Shown: positions 8,774 to 17,652, counted from the first letter of the stretch. The stretch: 64,000 nucleotides of DNA from Streptomyces spongiae (GCF_009377185.1 NZ_VJZC01000001.1:54572-118571); one strand, 5' to 3'. A program made the numbers and translations. The notes: generated by a model from the letters alone, not told the origin.

Positions 8774-8835
8774 GGTCTACAGCCCTTTCCGGTACGGAAG
8801 CGATGAGATCGAGCTGGAGCCCTGTAGGAGCTTGC

Positions 8836-9672
8836 TCACAGGAAGAGGTCTGTTTCGAGGCTCTCCTCGGCGGCACCGTCGTGCAGGTAGCACGACAGGT
8901 CGAAGACGCCGGCCGAACGCAGCACCTCCTCGTCGACGTAGCACTGTCCATTGCTCTCGGATGCGGGGAGAGCGAGAATCGCCGCGGCCGCGTCGGCCAT
9001 GATCTCCGGTCGGCGGGACGCCCGCATTCCGTCCTCGCCGCCGACGACGTTCCGCACGGCGGCGGTCGCCACCAGGGTCCGCGGCCACAGACAGCCGGCC
9101 GCGATGCCCTGCTCCCGATACTGCTCGGCCACACCGAGCGTCAGCATGGTCATCGCGTACTTGCTGACGGTGTACGGCGCATGCCGGGCCAGCCAGCGGC
9201 GGTTGAGGTTGAGCGGTGGCGAGAGGGTGAGAACTCGCGGTGCCGACGACTTGAGGAGGTAGGGCAGGGCGGCTGATGTGAGGGCGAAGGTGCCGCGTGC
9301 GTTGATGTCCTGCATCAGGTCGTAGCGCTTGAGCGGCAGCTCTCCGACACCGCTGAGGGCGATCGCCGAGGCGTTGTTGACGACGGTGTCTATCCCGCCG
9401 AAGCGGGCGGCAGTTCTCGCCACGGCGTCGAAGACGGTGTCGTCGTCGCGGATGTCGCCGACGATCGGGAGAGCCTTACCGCCGGCGGCTTCGATCTCCG
9501 CGGCCGCCGTGTGGACCGTACCCGGCAACCGGGGGTCGGGGGCGTCGGTCTTGGCGATGAAGGCGACATTCGCGCCGTCACGTGCGGCACGGACAGCGAT
9601 CGCGAGGCCGATACCGCGGCTGCCGCCGGACATCAGGAGTGTGCGCCCGGCGAAGGGGTGTTGCGTGGACAT
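8836..9672 (-). CDS. Short-chain dehydrogenase, HSDL2-like
   Basis: 278 residues. The cofactor loop SGGSRGIG is at 15-22, NNAS follows in the middle, and the SPPLNLN...YTVSKY stretch holds the catalytic Tyr and Lys. That SPPLNLN pattern is characteristic of the HSDL2 / citronellol-dehydrogenase-like group rather than of classical FabG. Probably oxidises or reduces a hydroxyl/keto group on an acyl or terpenoid-like intermediate with NAD(P). Monocistronic or followed by the small membrane gene. Confidence 0.88.
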   Translation of the reverse strand: MSTQHPFAGRTLLMSGGSRGIGLAIAVRAARDGANVAFIAKTDAPDPRLPGTVHTAAAEIEAAGGKALPIVGDIRDDDTVFDAVARTAARFGGIDTVVNNASAIALSGVGELPLKRYDLMQDINARGTFALTSAALPYLLKSSAPRVLTLSPPLNLNRRWLARHAPYTVSKYAMTMLTLGVAEQYREQGIAAGCLWPRTLVATAAVRNVVGGEDGMRASRRPEIMADAAAAILALPASESNGQCYVDEEVLRSAGVFDLSCYLHDGAAEESLETDLFL

Positions 9673-9755
9673 GGGCGTCCTTCTCTGCGATGCGGAGGAC
9701 CGATCGCGACGTCAAGTTTGTTCGGTGGAGTCGGTGGGGGCCGGCTTCGGCCGTG

Positions 9756-10184
9756 TCATGTGGGCCGGATGACGAACACTGGCTCCGACGTCCGGAAGAA
9801 GAGCTTCCAACCGCTGTCGGTGAGCCGGAACCGGTCGTGGAAATCTCCTACGGCGACCGGGCCCTGCACCACGGCCGGCCGACCCGGTGCCGTCTCGGCA
9901 CGGAAGATCATCGCGTAGCTGGTCGCGGCGCATTCGTCCGGCGACAGCTGGGTGACGTGGATGGTGGTCATCACATGTCGTTCGAGTTGGGTGGACGGTC
10001 GTTGCTCGAGCAGGGCGAGGATCTGCTCGGGGCCCTCCAACCGCTCACCGTGCCTGTCCCAGACGCCGTCGCCGGTGAACAGAGCCGCCACGCGGTCGAA
10101 CTCCCGGTGGTCGAGGTGCTGGGCGAAGGCCACCACCAGGCGGCGACATGCTGCTTCCGCTTCGTACGAGACCGGTGCTGTCAT
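9756..10184 (-). CDS. SnoaL/NTF2-like fold protein
   Basis: 142 residues with an alpha-helical start (EAEAACRRLVVAFAQHLD), then REFDRVAALFTGDGVWD, the hallmark start of SnoaL-like (NTF2 superfamily) proteins related to ring-hydroxylating dioxygenase small subunits. Such folds act as isomerases, cyclases, dehydratases or binding subunits; no oxygenase large subunit is present. It is divergent from the CoA transferase gene and shares its regulatory region with IclR site 3. Confidence 0.8.
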   Translation of the reverse strand: MTAPVSYEAEAACRRLVVAFAQHLDHREFDRVAALFTGDGVWDRHGERLEGPEQILALLEQRPSTQLERHVMTTIHVTQLSPDECAATSYAMIFRAETAPGRPAVVQGPVAVGDFHDRFRLTDSGWKLFFRTSEPVFVIRPT

Positions 10185-10239
10185 GTCAGACCTCTTCCGT
10201 CCTACCTGTCCGGCGGCTCAGTGGTACGCGGGACACTGC

Positions 10240-10312
10240 TTGACGCCCCGGTGAAATATCACCTAGCTTGCCATCAGACCGCCGACCGGTCCAGTGGTCC
10301 ACTGTGCGGACC
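10240..10312 (+). promoter_or_regulatory. Promoter and predicted IclR operator, site 3
   Basis: TTGACG (10240-10245), 18 bp, TAGCTT (10264-10269) followed by GCCA: the same layout as the promoter at 5064. GGTCC-ACTGTGC-GGACC at 10296-10312 is a perfect 5-bp-arm palindrome, with a further GGTCC at 10288. It lies over the expected start of the CoA transferase / FAH / enoyl-CoA hydratase operon. Confidence 0.75.
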
Positions 10313-10335
10313 GAATTGGGGAAGGGGCAGTGCCG

Positions 10336-11562
10336 ATGGGCTGGACGACGAGAGCGGCGCCGTTTCTGGGTGGCGTCAGGGTGCTCGATGTGACGGGCGC
10401 CCTCGCGGGGCCGTACTGCACCATGATCCTTTCCGATCTGGGCGCCGAGGTGATCAAGATCGAGCCGGTCGACGGAGACGGAATGCGCCGGCGAAGGATG
10501 GGCCCCGACCGCCGCTCCCTGCCGTTCGACCTCATTCATCGTGACAAGGGCAGCCTGGGTGTCGACCTGAAGTCCCCCGGTGGCCGGCAGATCGTCATCG
10601 ACCTGGCCCGCCGCAGCGACATCCTCGTGGAGAACTTCAGCGTCGGTGCGATGTCCCGGATGGGCCTGGGCTACGAGGATCTGCGGGCCGAGTGTCCGGA
10701 CCTGGTCTACTGCTCCATCTCCGGGTTCGGTCAGTTCGGGCCGATGCGGGACGCCAAGGGCATCGACCTGATCGCCCAGGCCTACGGCGGCCTGATGAGT
10801 GTGACCGGCACTGACGACGGCCGTCTCGCCAAGGCCGGCTTCCCCCTGTCCGACCTCGGCAGCGGCATGTGGGCCGCGATCGGTGTGCTCGCCGCCCTGC
10901 TACGTGCCCGGGCAGGTGGCGGAGGCTCATACGTGGACATCGCGCTGGCCGACACGGTGGCCGCCTGGTCGCTCTGGGAGGTCGCCGACCACGTCGCCAC
11001 CGGAGAGGTGCCCGGGCCGCTTGGCACCGCGCACCGCCTGGCAGCGCCGTACCAGGCCTTCGACTGCGGTGACGGGCAGACCCTCGTCATCGGCGCGGTG
11101 GACCGCGCCTGGCCGCGGCTGTGCTCGGTGCTGGGCATCGATCTGTCCGGTGACGAGCGGTTCGCGACCGAGTACGAACGGTTCCGCCATCGCAAAGACC
11201 TGGCCGGCATTCTGCAAGAGCGCTTCATCACCGCCCCGCGCGATCACTGGATGGCCGCGCTGCGGGACGCCGGAGTGCCCTGCGGGCCGGTCAACGCCAT
11301 CGACGCCGTCGTGGCCGATCCGCAGTTCCGTGTGCGCGGCATCTTCCCCAAGGACCCGCAACGCCACGGCGAGCCGGTCATCGTGAACACACCTGTCGTT
11401 GCCGACGGTGCGCCCCGCGCCCGAGGCGGGGCGCCGAGGCTGGGCGAGTCCGCTCCCGCGCTTCTCGCCGAACTCGGCTACAGCGCCGAGGACATCCAGC
11501 AACTGGTGGACGCCGGGGTCATCGCCGGCACCGATGCCTACGAAGACGCCGGTACGAAATGA
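10336..11562 (+). CDS. CaiB/BaiF-type (family III) CoA transferase
   Basis: 408 residues from ATG 10336 (GAAGGGG upstream; GTG 10330 is an alternative). Family III marks: GVRVLDVTGALAGPYCTMILSDLGAEVIKIE at the start and KGIDLIAQAYGG, whose Asp is the expected nucleophile that carries the acyl-CoA intermediate. It moves CoA between carboxylic acids. First gene of a tight operon (12 bp to FAH, then a GTGA overlap to the hydratase). The acid substrate is not deducible. Confidence 0.92.
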   Translation: MGWTTRAAPFLGGVRVLDVTGALAGPYCTMILSDLGAEVIKIEPVDGDGMRRRRMGPDRRSLPFDLIHRDKGSLGVDLKSPGGRQIVIDLARRSDILVENFSVGAMSRMGLGYEDLRAECPDLVYCSISGFGQFGPMRDAKGIDLIAQAYGGLMSVTGTDDGRLAKAGFPLSDLGSGMWAAIGVLAALLRARAGGGGSYVDIALADTVAAWSLWEVADHVATGEVPGPLGTAHRLAAPYQAFDCGDGQTLVIGAVDRAWPRLCSVLGIDLSGDERFATEYERFRHRKDLAGILQERFITAPRDHWMAALRDAGVPCGPVNAIDAVVADPQFRVRGIFPKDPQRHGEPVIVNTPVVADGAPRARGGAPRLGESAPALLAELGYSAEDIQQLVDAGVIAGTDAYEDAGTK

Positions 11563-11573
11563 GGAGACTGCCC

Positions 11574-12458
11574 ATGACGGAGCAGAGCTGGGCCGCCGAA
11601 GCCGGCCTGGGACGAGCGGAATTGGCGGACGGCCCGGCCGTGGTGCTGTTCCGGCCGGGAGCCACGGCAGCGCACATCGCCACGGTCGACGGGCTCGCGT
11701 TCACCGACCTGCCCGCGCTGCTGGAGGCCGCCGAGGGGCAGTCCGGCCGTATCCAGCCGGGCAAACCGGTCGCACTGAATGAGGACGCCCTGCTCAGCCC
11801 CGTCGGACGGCCGCGCAAGATCATCTGCGTCGGCCAGAACTACCCCGCACACAGCAGGGAGACGGGCCGCGCCTCCGCCCCCTCCTACCCGGACCTGTTT
11901 CCCAAGTGGGACAACGCCCTGGCCGGCCCCTACGCGGATCTCGCGCTGCCACCGGAATCGGACAAGGTCGACTACGAGAGCGAACTCGCGGTCGTGATCG
12001 GCCGGCGGTGCCGCCGGGTCGCCGCCGAGGACGTGGCCGACGTGGTGTTCGGCTACACCATCGCCAATGACGGGTCCGTACGCGACTACCAGCTGCACAC
12101 CCCCGGCCGCACCGCCGGCAAGGCGTGGGACGGTCTCACCCCGCTCGGGCCGGTCGTCGTCCCGGCCGAGCGACTCGGCGGCGTCCACCCCGACCTTCGT
12201 GTCACCGGACTGCTCAACGGAGAGACCGTGCAGGACGACCGCACCAGCAGCATGGTCTACGGCGTCACCGAGCTGATCACCTACCTCACGACCTTCCTCA
12301 CGCTGGAACCCGGCGATCTGATCCTGACCGGAACCCCGGCCGGAGTCGGAGCCGTCCGGCAGCCACCCCGATATCTGACCGACGGCGACGAGTTCCAAGT
12401 CCACGTCGAAGGCATCGGGGCACTGTGCAACCGCTACCACGCGGAGAAGCGGCCGTGA
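11574..12458 (+). CDS. Fumarylacetoacetate hydrolase family protein
   Basis: 294 residues from ATG 11574 with GAGGAG 13 bp before it; the frame also opens at 11559. C-terminal FAH domain: KIICVGQNYPAHSRE, YESELAVVIGRRCR (metal-binding Glu residues), FGYTIANDGSVRDYQ and DLILTGTPAGVGAV. Members hydrolyse C-C bonds of beta-diketo acids, decarboxylate or hydrate oxo-dienoates after ring cleavage. Operon with the CoA transferase and hydratase. Confidence 0.92.
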   Translation: MTEQSWAAEAGLGRAELADGPAVVLFRPGATAAHIATVDGLAFTDLPALLEAAEGQSGRIQPGKPVALNEDALLSPVGRPRKIICVGQNYPAHSRETGRASAPSYPDLFPKWDNALAGPYADLALPPESDKVDYESELAVVIGRRCRRVAAEDVADVVFGYTIANDGSVRDYQLHTPGRTAGKAWDGLTPLGPVVVPAERLGGVHPDLRVTGLLNGETVQDDRTSSMVYGVTELITYLTTFLTLEPGDLILTGTPAGVGAVRQPPRYLTDGDEFQVHVEGIGALCNRYHAEKRP

Positions 12459-13246
12459 GCGCGACGCCGCCCGCGGGCACGGTCCACGGGAAGGTCGAGG
12501 ACTCCGTCGGCTGGGTCACGATCAGCAACCCGGGACGCCGCAATGCCCTGTCGATCAGCATGATGGGCCAGTTGGACGAGATTCTGCGGCGCCTGGACGA
12601 CGATCCGGCGGTCCGGGTGATCGTCCTGCGCGGGGAGGGCCGCGTGGCCTTCGCGGCCGGCGCGGACATCTCCGAGTTCGAGGCCCAGCAGGCCGGCGCG
12701 GCGGCCCGGTCGCTGGCCGAGAAGACGGAGGCGAGCCTCTTCGGAGGGCTCGCGACGCTCTCCACACCGCTGATCGCCATGATCCACGGCCACTGTCTGG
12801 GGGCGGGCGTGGCCGTCGCGCTCGGTGCCGACATCCGGATCGCCGCCGACAACAGCCGGTTCGCCGTTCCCGCCGCGCGCCTGGGCATCGGCTATCCCGT
12901 CGCGCTCACGCAAGTCCTGGTCCATGCCGTCGGGCCGGCCCATGCGGCCGAGATCCTCTTCGCCGGCTGCGCGCTCGCGGCACCGGAAGCGCTCCGTGCC
13001 GGCCTCGTCAACCGCGTCCTACCCGTGGAGCAACTGGAGGAGACCACCCGTGCGTTGGCCGCGACCATCGCGGCCAACGCACCGCTGACGGTCCGTGCGG
13101 CGAAGGCGGCGATCAGGGCAGCCGCCGACTCGACGCGGTGGGATGACGCCGAGGCCCTGGTCGCCCTGTGTGCCGAGTCCGAGGACGCACGGGAGGGACG
13201 ACGTGCCTTCATGGAGAAGCGGCCCCCCAAGTTTCTGGGTGCATGA
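12455..13246 (+). CDS. Enoyl-CoA hydratase/isomerase family protein
   Basis: 263 residues from GTG 12455, overlapping the FAH stop (GTGA). Crotonase fold: NPGRRNALS, the oxyanion-hole stretch FAAGADISEFE, and HGHCLGAGVAVALGADIRIA. At the position of the usual first catalytic Glu (PE-x-x-LG) it has PAARLG, i.e. Ala, so simple hydratase chemistry is doubtful; isomerase, hydrolase or lyase activity of the crotonase superfamily is more likely. Confidence 0.9.
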   Translation: MSATPPAGTVHGKVEDSVGWVTISNPGRRNALSISMMGQLDEILRRLDDDPAVRVIVLRGEGRVAFAAGADISEFEAQQAGAAARSLAEKTEASLFGGLATLSTPLIAMIHGHCLGAGVAVALGADIRIAADNSRFAVPAARLGIGYPVALTQVLVHAVGPAHAAEILFAGCALAAPEALRAGLVNRVLPVEQLEETTRALAATIAANAPLTVRAAKAAIRAAADSTRWDDAEALVALCAESEDAREGRRAFMEKRPPKFLGA

Positions 13247-13581
13247 CAACGCATGCGATGAGCGGGTGGCCTGCTAGACACGGCTCAGTGAAACCCGATC
13301 GGATCGCGGTGTCGGCGGCCAGCCGGTCGCCACAACCGATGGCGGCTTCCGCCACAGATGTTTCACAGAGCGCTGTTAATATGTCACTAGTCTGCTTCGT
13401 CTGGTTCGGCCAGGCGCCGGTGACTTGCGAGGTCCTGCAAACCGGCGCCGAGGCCCGAACCGGGCAGGAAAGACGCTCATGAGCCTGTTCAGCCGCCCGT
13501 GACGCCCACGCCTCGGTAGTTCGCCGGAACCCGCGGCGTCCACCTCCTTCAGAAATGCCTGTTGCCAAAGGAGATCGCAGC
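13247..13581. other. Gene-free interval before acyl-CoA ligase
   Basis: No coding pattern. It must hold the ligase promoter. A TAGTCT at 13388 and a GATGTTTCAC at 13357-13366 are the only AT-richer features; the latter recalls half of the palindrome at 531. No convincing -35/-10 pair. AAAGGAGA at 13567-13574 is the ligase ribosome site. Confidence 0.4.
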
Positions 13582-15123
13582 ATGCAAGGAACACTGGCCT
13601 GGCCGTTGGAGAGTGCGGCCCGCTCCCATGGAGCTCGAACGGCTGTCATAGACGGAGGACGGCACCTCACGTATCGCGAGTTGCACCACCGCGTTCGGCG
13701 TATCGGAGCAGGCCTGGCGGATTCCGGCATCGAACCGGGCGGGGTCGTCGCGGTGCTGATGGCGAACTCCCTGGAGCACGTGGAGAGCTGGCTGGCGGTG
13801 CCGGCGTACGGCCGCGTTCTCACCAGCCTCAACACACGCCTGGCCGTCCCGGATCTGGCGTACATGCTCGAGGATTCCGGCGCCGAGTTGCTGATCGTCG
13901 ACGCGGTCAACCTCGAGGCAGGACGGAGTCTTCGCGACCTCGTCCCCGGCCTGAAGCAGGTGCTGTTCGCAGGTGAAGGCGCCTGCCCCGACGACTGTCT
14001 GCCCTACGAGTCACTCATGGCCGACGAGGGCGTCGCCCCGCCCGACCTCGATCCGGACTCGCTCGCCGTCGTCATGTACACGGGAGGCACGACGGGGCGC
14101 CCCAAGGGCGTCATGCTGAGTCACGCGGGCATCCTGGACAACTGCAAGCACAACTTCCACCAGGACGAGTTCCGGCGCGATGACGTCGTGGTTCACGCCC
14201 CGCCCTTCTTCCACGCGGCCGGTGCGCAGATGATCCACTCGGTCACCTGGGTGGGCGGCACCCATGTGCTTCTGCCCCGGTTCACGCCCGCCGACTACGC
14301 GAAGGCGGTGGCCGAACACCGAGGCACAGTGGCGTTCCTCGTCCCCACCATGATCCACATGCTGCTCGACCACCTCGAAGAGCATCCCGCGGATCTCAGC
14401 AGCCTGCGTCTGTTGCACTTCGGCTCCTCTCCCATGTCGGAGAAACTGCTGCGCCGGACCGCGAAGGCACTCGGATGCGAATTCGTCCAGGGATACGGCA
14501 TGACGGAAATGAGCCCCGGGTGCACGTTCCTGTCGCAGGAGGACCATCGGAAGGCCCTCGCGGGAGAGGCCGTGCAGCGGTTGAAGTCGGTCGGCTACCC
14601 GCTGCCCGGCGTGCAGTTGGAGATCCGGGACGGCGACGGCCGTCCCGTTGCCGACGGCACCGTCGGTGAGGTCTGGGTCCGGGGCCCGAACATCATGCTC
14701 GGTTACCTCAACCGGCCCGAGGAGACCAGCCAGGCGCTGGTGGACGGCTGGTACCGCACCGGTGACGGCGGTTATTACGACGAGGACGGCTACGTGTTCC
14801 TCGTGGACCGCATCAAGGACATGATCATCACCGGCGGGGAGAACGTGTATTCCCTGGAAGTGGAGCGCGTGCTGGAGACACACCCGGAGGTGGTCGAGGC
14901 CGCGGTGGTCGGCGTGCCCGACGACCGTTGGGGCGAGCGCGTGCACGCGGTGGTCGTCACCGACGCCGGATCCGCTGTCACGGAAGGCGACCTGATCGAG
15001 CACTGCCGCCAGGCCCTCGCCCGCTACAAGGTGCCCAAGACGGTCGAGGTGCGATCCGGACCCCTGCCAAGGTCCGCATCCGGCAAGATCCTCAAGCACG
15101 AGGTCCGAGGAAAGAGTGCGTGA
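13582..15123 (+). CDS. Acyl-CoA ligase (AMP-binding)
   Basis: 513 residues from ATG 13582. ANL-superfamily motifs: A3 YTGGTTGRPKG near residue 169, A5 GYGMTEMSP near 306, A7 YRTGDGGYYDEDGY near 394, A8 RIKDMIITGGENVYSLEVE and the C-terminal Lys in SASGKILKHE. It activates a carboxylic acid to the acyl-AMP, then the CoA thioester. Medium/long-chain or aromatic substrates fit the general type. It probably feeds the CoA-dependent steps of the preceding operon. Confidence 0.93.
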   Translation: MQGTLAWPLESAARSHGARTAVIDGGRHLTYRELHHRVRRIGAGLADSGIEPGGVVAVLMANSLEHVESWLAVPAYGRVLTSLNTRLAVPDLAYMLEDSGAELLIVDAVNLEAGRSLRDLVPGLKQVLFAGEGACPDDCLPYESLMADEGVAPPDLDPDSLAVVMYTGGTTGRPKGVMLSHAGILDNCKHNFHQDEFRRDDVVVHAPPFFHAAGAQMIHSVTWVGGTHVLLPRFTPADYAKAVAEHRGTVAFLVPTMIHMLLDHLEEHPADLSSLRLLHFGSSPMSEKLLRRTAKALGCEFVQGYGMTEMSPGCTFLSQEDHRKALAGEAVQRLKSVGYPLPGVQLEIRDGDGRPVADGTVGEVWVRGPNIMLGYLNRPEETSQALVDGWYRTGDGGYYDEDGYVFLVDRIKDMIITGGENVYSLEVERVLETHPEVVEAAVVGVPDDRWGERVHAVVVTDAGSAVTEGDLIEHCRQALARYKVPKTVEVRSGPLPRSASGKILKHEVRGKSA

Positions 15124-15532
15124 CGTAGCCCGGCCCGGACCTCGCCGTACCCGGGTCGGTGGACGGGCCCGGCGTGATGCCCTGAGTGACAGCGGCCCAC
15201 GCCGGGGCCGCCGGCCTTTCCGTGGGAGTTCCGCGGCCCTGGCCGGCTGGGATTCCCCAGCTCAAGGCCCTGAGCGCGGACGCCGAAGGGGTCGGACCGT
15301 GGCGGCCTCTCGGCTGTGCGGCGTCCCAGGGCGGGCTTCGCGGGTGCAGGAGCAAGGCCGGGGGAGGCCTGCCCGACAACCATCTGCCCGGCGTCCGCAA
15401 CAGCGCGAACGCGACCGGCCGCTGGAGTTTCCTCTGTGTCTTCGTCGGCCTTCTTGAGCGGCGACAGCAAGGCGAGGAACCGGACGGCAGACACTCGCGG
15501 CACAGGACACGACTCGGCTGCTGCCCGCCGCC
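15124..15532. other. Non-coding or degraded interval
   Basis: High-GC sequence without a frame of credible protein character. It lies between the ligase stop and the acyl-CoA dehydrogenase remnant and may be the eroded front part of that gene, but no conserved motif can be read. Confidence 0.35.
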
Positions 15533-15753
15533 GGAACCTGCTCTGCGGCTGGCTGCTCCTGCGCAGCGCCGAGACCGCCGCGAAGGAACTCGCCGCCGGC
15601 GGCCTGACTGAGGCAGACCCCTCGTTCTGCACCGGCAAGGTCGCCACCGGCCGCTTCTTCGCCCGGACGGTGCTGCCCCGCATCGCCGCCGACCTCGTCA
15701 CGGCCCGAAATACCGACGCCGCTCTGCTCAACCGGCCCAACTCGGCTTTTTGA
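15533..15753 (+). pseudogene. Acyl-CoA dehydrogenase C-terminal remnant
   Basis: About 73 residues (NLLCGWLLLRSAETAAKELA..., then FCTGKVATGRFFARTVLP) match the extra C-terminal helical region found in some acyl-CoA dehydrogenases, where a GWLL...A..A pattern precedes F-x-x-GK-x-x-x-x-RFFA-x-x-VLP. Nothing of the flavin-binding core is present upstream, and no start codon with a ribosome site fits. A leftover of a fatty/aromatic acyl-CoA oxidation gene next to the ligase. Confidence 0.6.
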
Positions 15754-15858
15754 ACACCCTCTTGGTCACGACACGACCGACACCGGAGTCTGGTGACTCC
15801 GGCATGCCTGAACCTGCTGTACGTGATTCCATGAAGAGGAGGCCGGGCCTCGACGTTT

Positions 15859-16731
15859 TCATCGCCGGCCCGTCGACAGGCCGGAATCTGGGCCCAGGAG
15901 TGCTTCCAGCTGTTGGTCCGCGAGGGGACCCAGGAGCGTCAGAAACCTCTGGAACGTCCGCGTTGAGCGGCGGGCGGGCCAGTCGTCGTCGAGGTATGCG
16001 GCGGGCAGGCCCGGGTCGGCGCGCAGGAGGCGGCCCCAGTCGTCGTGGAGCATCAGGAGCTGCGGAAGGGCGTCGGCGGGGGCCGGCTCCGTGTGTTCCC
16101 AGCGCGCGAGGAAGTCGAGGTGGCCGGCCCGGAGTGCTTCGAGGTCCCAGGCTTTGTGCACCAGTTGCTCCGGGCGACTGGGGGCGGTCGGGGTCCCATG
16201 GAATGCCTGTACGAGACCGAGCGCGTCCTGGGTGGGGAGGTCGCTGAGCAGTTCCTCGACGTCCACCCGTCCCGGGGCAACCCACACATTGGGATGGACG
16301 AGGCCGAATCCCGCCCAGAGCAGTCGGCCCTGGAGCTGGTAGCGCACGTTGCGCAGGCTCTCGGGGACCGGGCAGCTCAAGACGGTCCAGACGCCCTCGG
16401 TGTGCTCGAAGGGCGTCGGTGAGTACATCCGGTCCCGGCCTCGGCGCAGCAACGCCCTGGCCTCGTCGGTCAGCTGGAAGGCGCTGGTACGGCCCTGCTT
16501 CTGACGGACGAGAAGAGATCGATGCACCATCCGGTTCAGTGCCGCACGCATGGCCGACTCCGAGATCCCCAGCCTGCTCGACGCGGACAGGAACACCTGA
16601 GTCGGAACCGGCGGTGCCGCCTTGAGCTCCTCCCGTTCCCTCCTGCCGAACACATACAGCCCGAAGAGGTTCAGCACCATCTCGTGGGGCGCGGCGCCTG
16701 GGCCGCTCTCTTCGTCTTCTCGCACGGACAT
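15859..16731 (-). CDS. PaaX-type transcriptional repressor (intact copy)
   Basis: 290 residues from ATG 16731 (the frame also allows GTG 16752). N-terminal winged helix (LFGLYVFGRREREE, LGISESAMRAALNRMVHRSLL), then the PaaX-type middle and C-terminal regions (HTEGVWTVLSCPVPESLRNVRYQLQGRLLWAGFG). PaaX proteins are repressors of aromatic acid catabolism that sense an aryl-CoA. No Shine-Dalgarno is visible, so a leaderless message is possible. Its upstream element TGATGC-N26-GCATCA also occurs at the two hydrolase loci (37.8 and 40.6 kb), each with a broken PaaX copy; this one may serve all three. Confidence 0.88.
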   Translation of the reverse strand: MSVREDEESGPGAAPHEMVLNLFGLYVFGRREREELKAAPPVPTQVFLSASSRLGISESAMRAALNRMVHRSLLVRQKQGRTSAFQLTDEARALLRRGRDRMYSPTPFEHTEGVWTVLSCPVPESLRNVRYQLQGRLLWAGFGLVHPNVWVAPGRVDVEELLSDLPTQDALGLVQAFHGTPTAPSRPEQLVHKAWDLEALRAGHLDFLARWEHTEPAPADALPQLLMLHDDWGRLLRADPGLPAAYLDDDWPARRSTRTFQRFLTLLGPLADQQLEALLGPDSGLSTGRR

Positions 16732-16747
16732 ACAGCGATGGTACGCG

Positions 16748-16799
16748 ATCACTTCACAAAGTGATGCGTTTTACAGCGCTAACGCGAAAATCTGCATCA
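16748..16799 (-). promoter_or_regulatory. PaaX-type operator and adjacent palindrome
   Basis: Read on the minus strand, TGATGC (16799-16794), 26 bp, GCATCA (16767-16762): the same half-sites and spacing as at 40569-40606. A second perfect inverted repeat, ATCACTT-CACA-AAGTGAT, covers 16748-16765 and overlaps it. Both lie within 70 bp of the PaaX start. Confidence 0.7.
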
Positions 16800-17214
16800 C
16801 GCATCGTGGGGTGCGTGACCTGAAGGCGCATCTGCCGGATGGTCGGTCAGGTAGTTGGGTGGGGTGTCACGACCGAAGGCCTGTCACTGGTCGGCGCGGC
16901 AGAGCGTGCATGCCGCTGCGCAAGCCCCCAGATGTGCCGCCTCGGTGCTCGGGTCACCGGACCGAGCGCGCCTCGGACTGCGACCTCGGGAAGGTCGTGC
17001 GTGGGATGTGTTGCGCATTTTTGTGGCGACAGTGTGCACAACATGCAGGATGTCGGCCCAGCTCTGCCGGGTGGTCGGTCGCGCAAAACGGGAGGATTGT
17101 GAACTGAGGGGCTTAGTTGTCATATGGCCATGTTCTAGCCCAACCGTACCGTGCGGCGTACTCAGTGCCTGACGCCCGGGCTGATCCCAATCGTCAAACG
17201 GCTGAGGAGGAACA
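16800..17214. other. Intergenic region, no gene seen
   Basis: About 415 bp between the PaaX operator and the SnoaL-like gene. No frame looks coding. The last 120 bp are less GC-rich and should contain the promoter of the gene at 17215; no clear -35/-10 pair could be chosen. Confidence 0.4.
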
Positions 17215-17652
17215 ATGGGCGGAATGCTCGACCCGAAGTCGGTCATGGAAGCTTATGTACGCGATATCAACGCGAAAGACCTCGAAGCGGTGCTGGCGTT
17301 GTTCGACGACTCCGTCACCGTTCCTGGCTTCGTCAGGCAGTTGTTTTCCGGGAACACCGGAAAGGATGTTCTGCGGAGATACATCGGTGAAACGGTGATC
17401 GCGCAGAACGGCAGGCTCGAAACAGTGCGCATTGCGGTCTCGGCCGACGGATGGGCGTTCGGTGAACTGGCGTTGAGCAGCGACATGGTGCGCACGTTCG
17501 GTCAGGAACGGATCACCGGGATTGATCAACTGCAGGTGCGCGACGGGAAGATCATTGCATTCAAGTTCCTTCCCGACATCCTGGACGACCAGACGCGGGC
17601 GTACTACGTGAACATGGGTGTCCTCGGCGCCGCCTCGGAGGCGAGCGGCTGA
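17215..17652 (+). CDS. SnoaL/NTF2-like protein
   Basis: 145 residues from ATG 17215 with GAGGAGGAA 5-6 bp upstream. NTF2-like pattern: VMEAYVRDINAKDLEAVLALFDDSVTV, then a core of alternating strands ending in ITGIDQLQVRDGKIIAFKFLPD. Single gene, divergent from PaaX. Possible isomerase or small-ligand binder; no catalytic residues can be assigned. Not closely similar to the SnoaL-like protein at 9756. Confidence 0.8.
   Translation: MGGMLDPKSVMEAYVRDINAKDLEAVLALFDDSVTVPGFVRQLFSGNTGKDVLRRYIGETVIAQNGRLETVRIAVSADGWAFGELALSSDMVRTFGQERITGIDQLQVRDGKIIAFKFLPDILDDQTRAYYVNMGVLGAASEASG

Noticed and set aside
7521..9134. 537-codon minus-strand frame across the second LLM gene
   Set aside because: Shadow frame; spans two unrelated genes and has an Arg/Pro-rich translation.
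13357..13393. GATGTTTCAC ... TAGTCT as a second FCD operator/promoter for the acyl-CoA ligase
   Set aside because: Only one half of the palindrome at 531 is matched and no -35 lies 16-19 bp before the TAGTCT.
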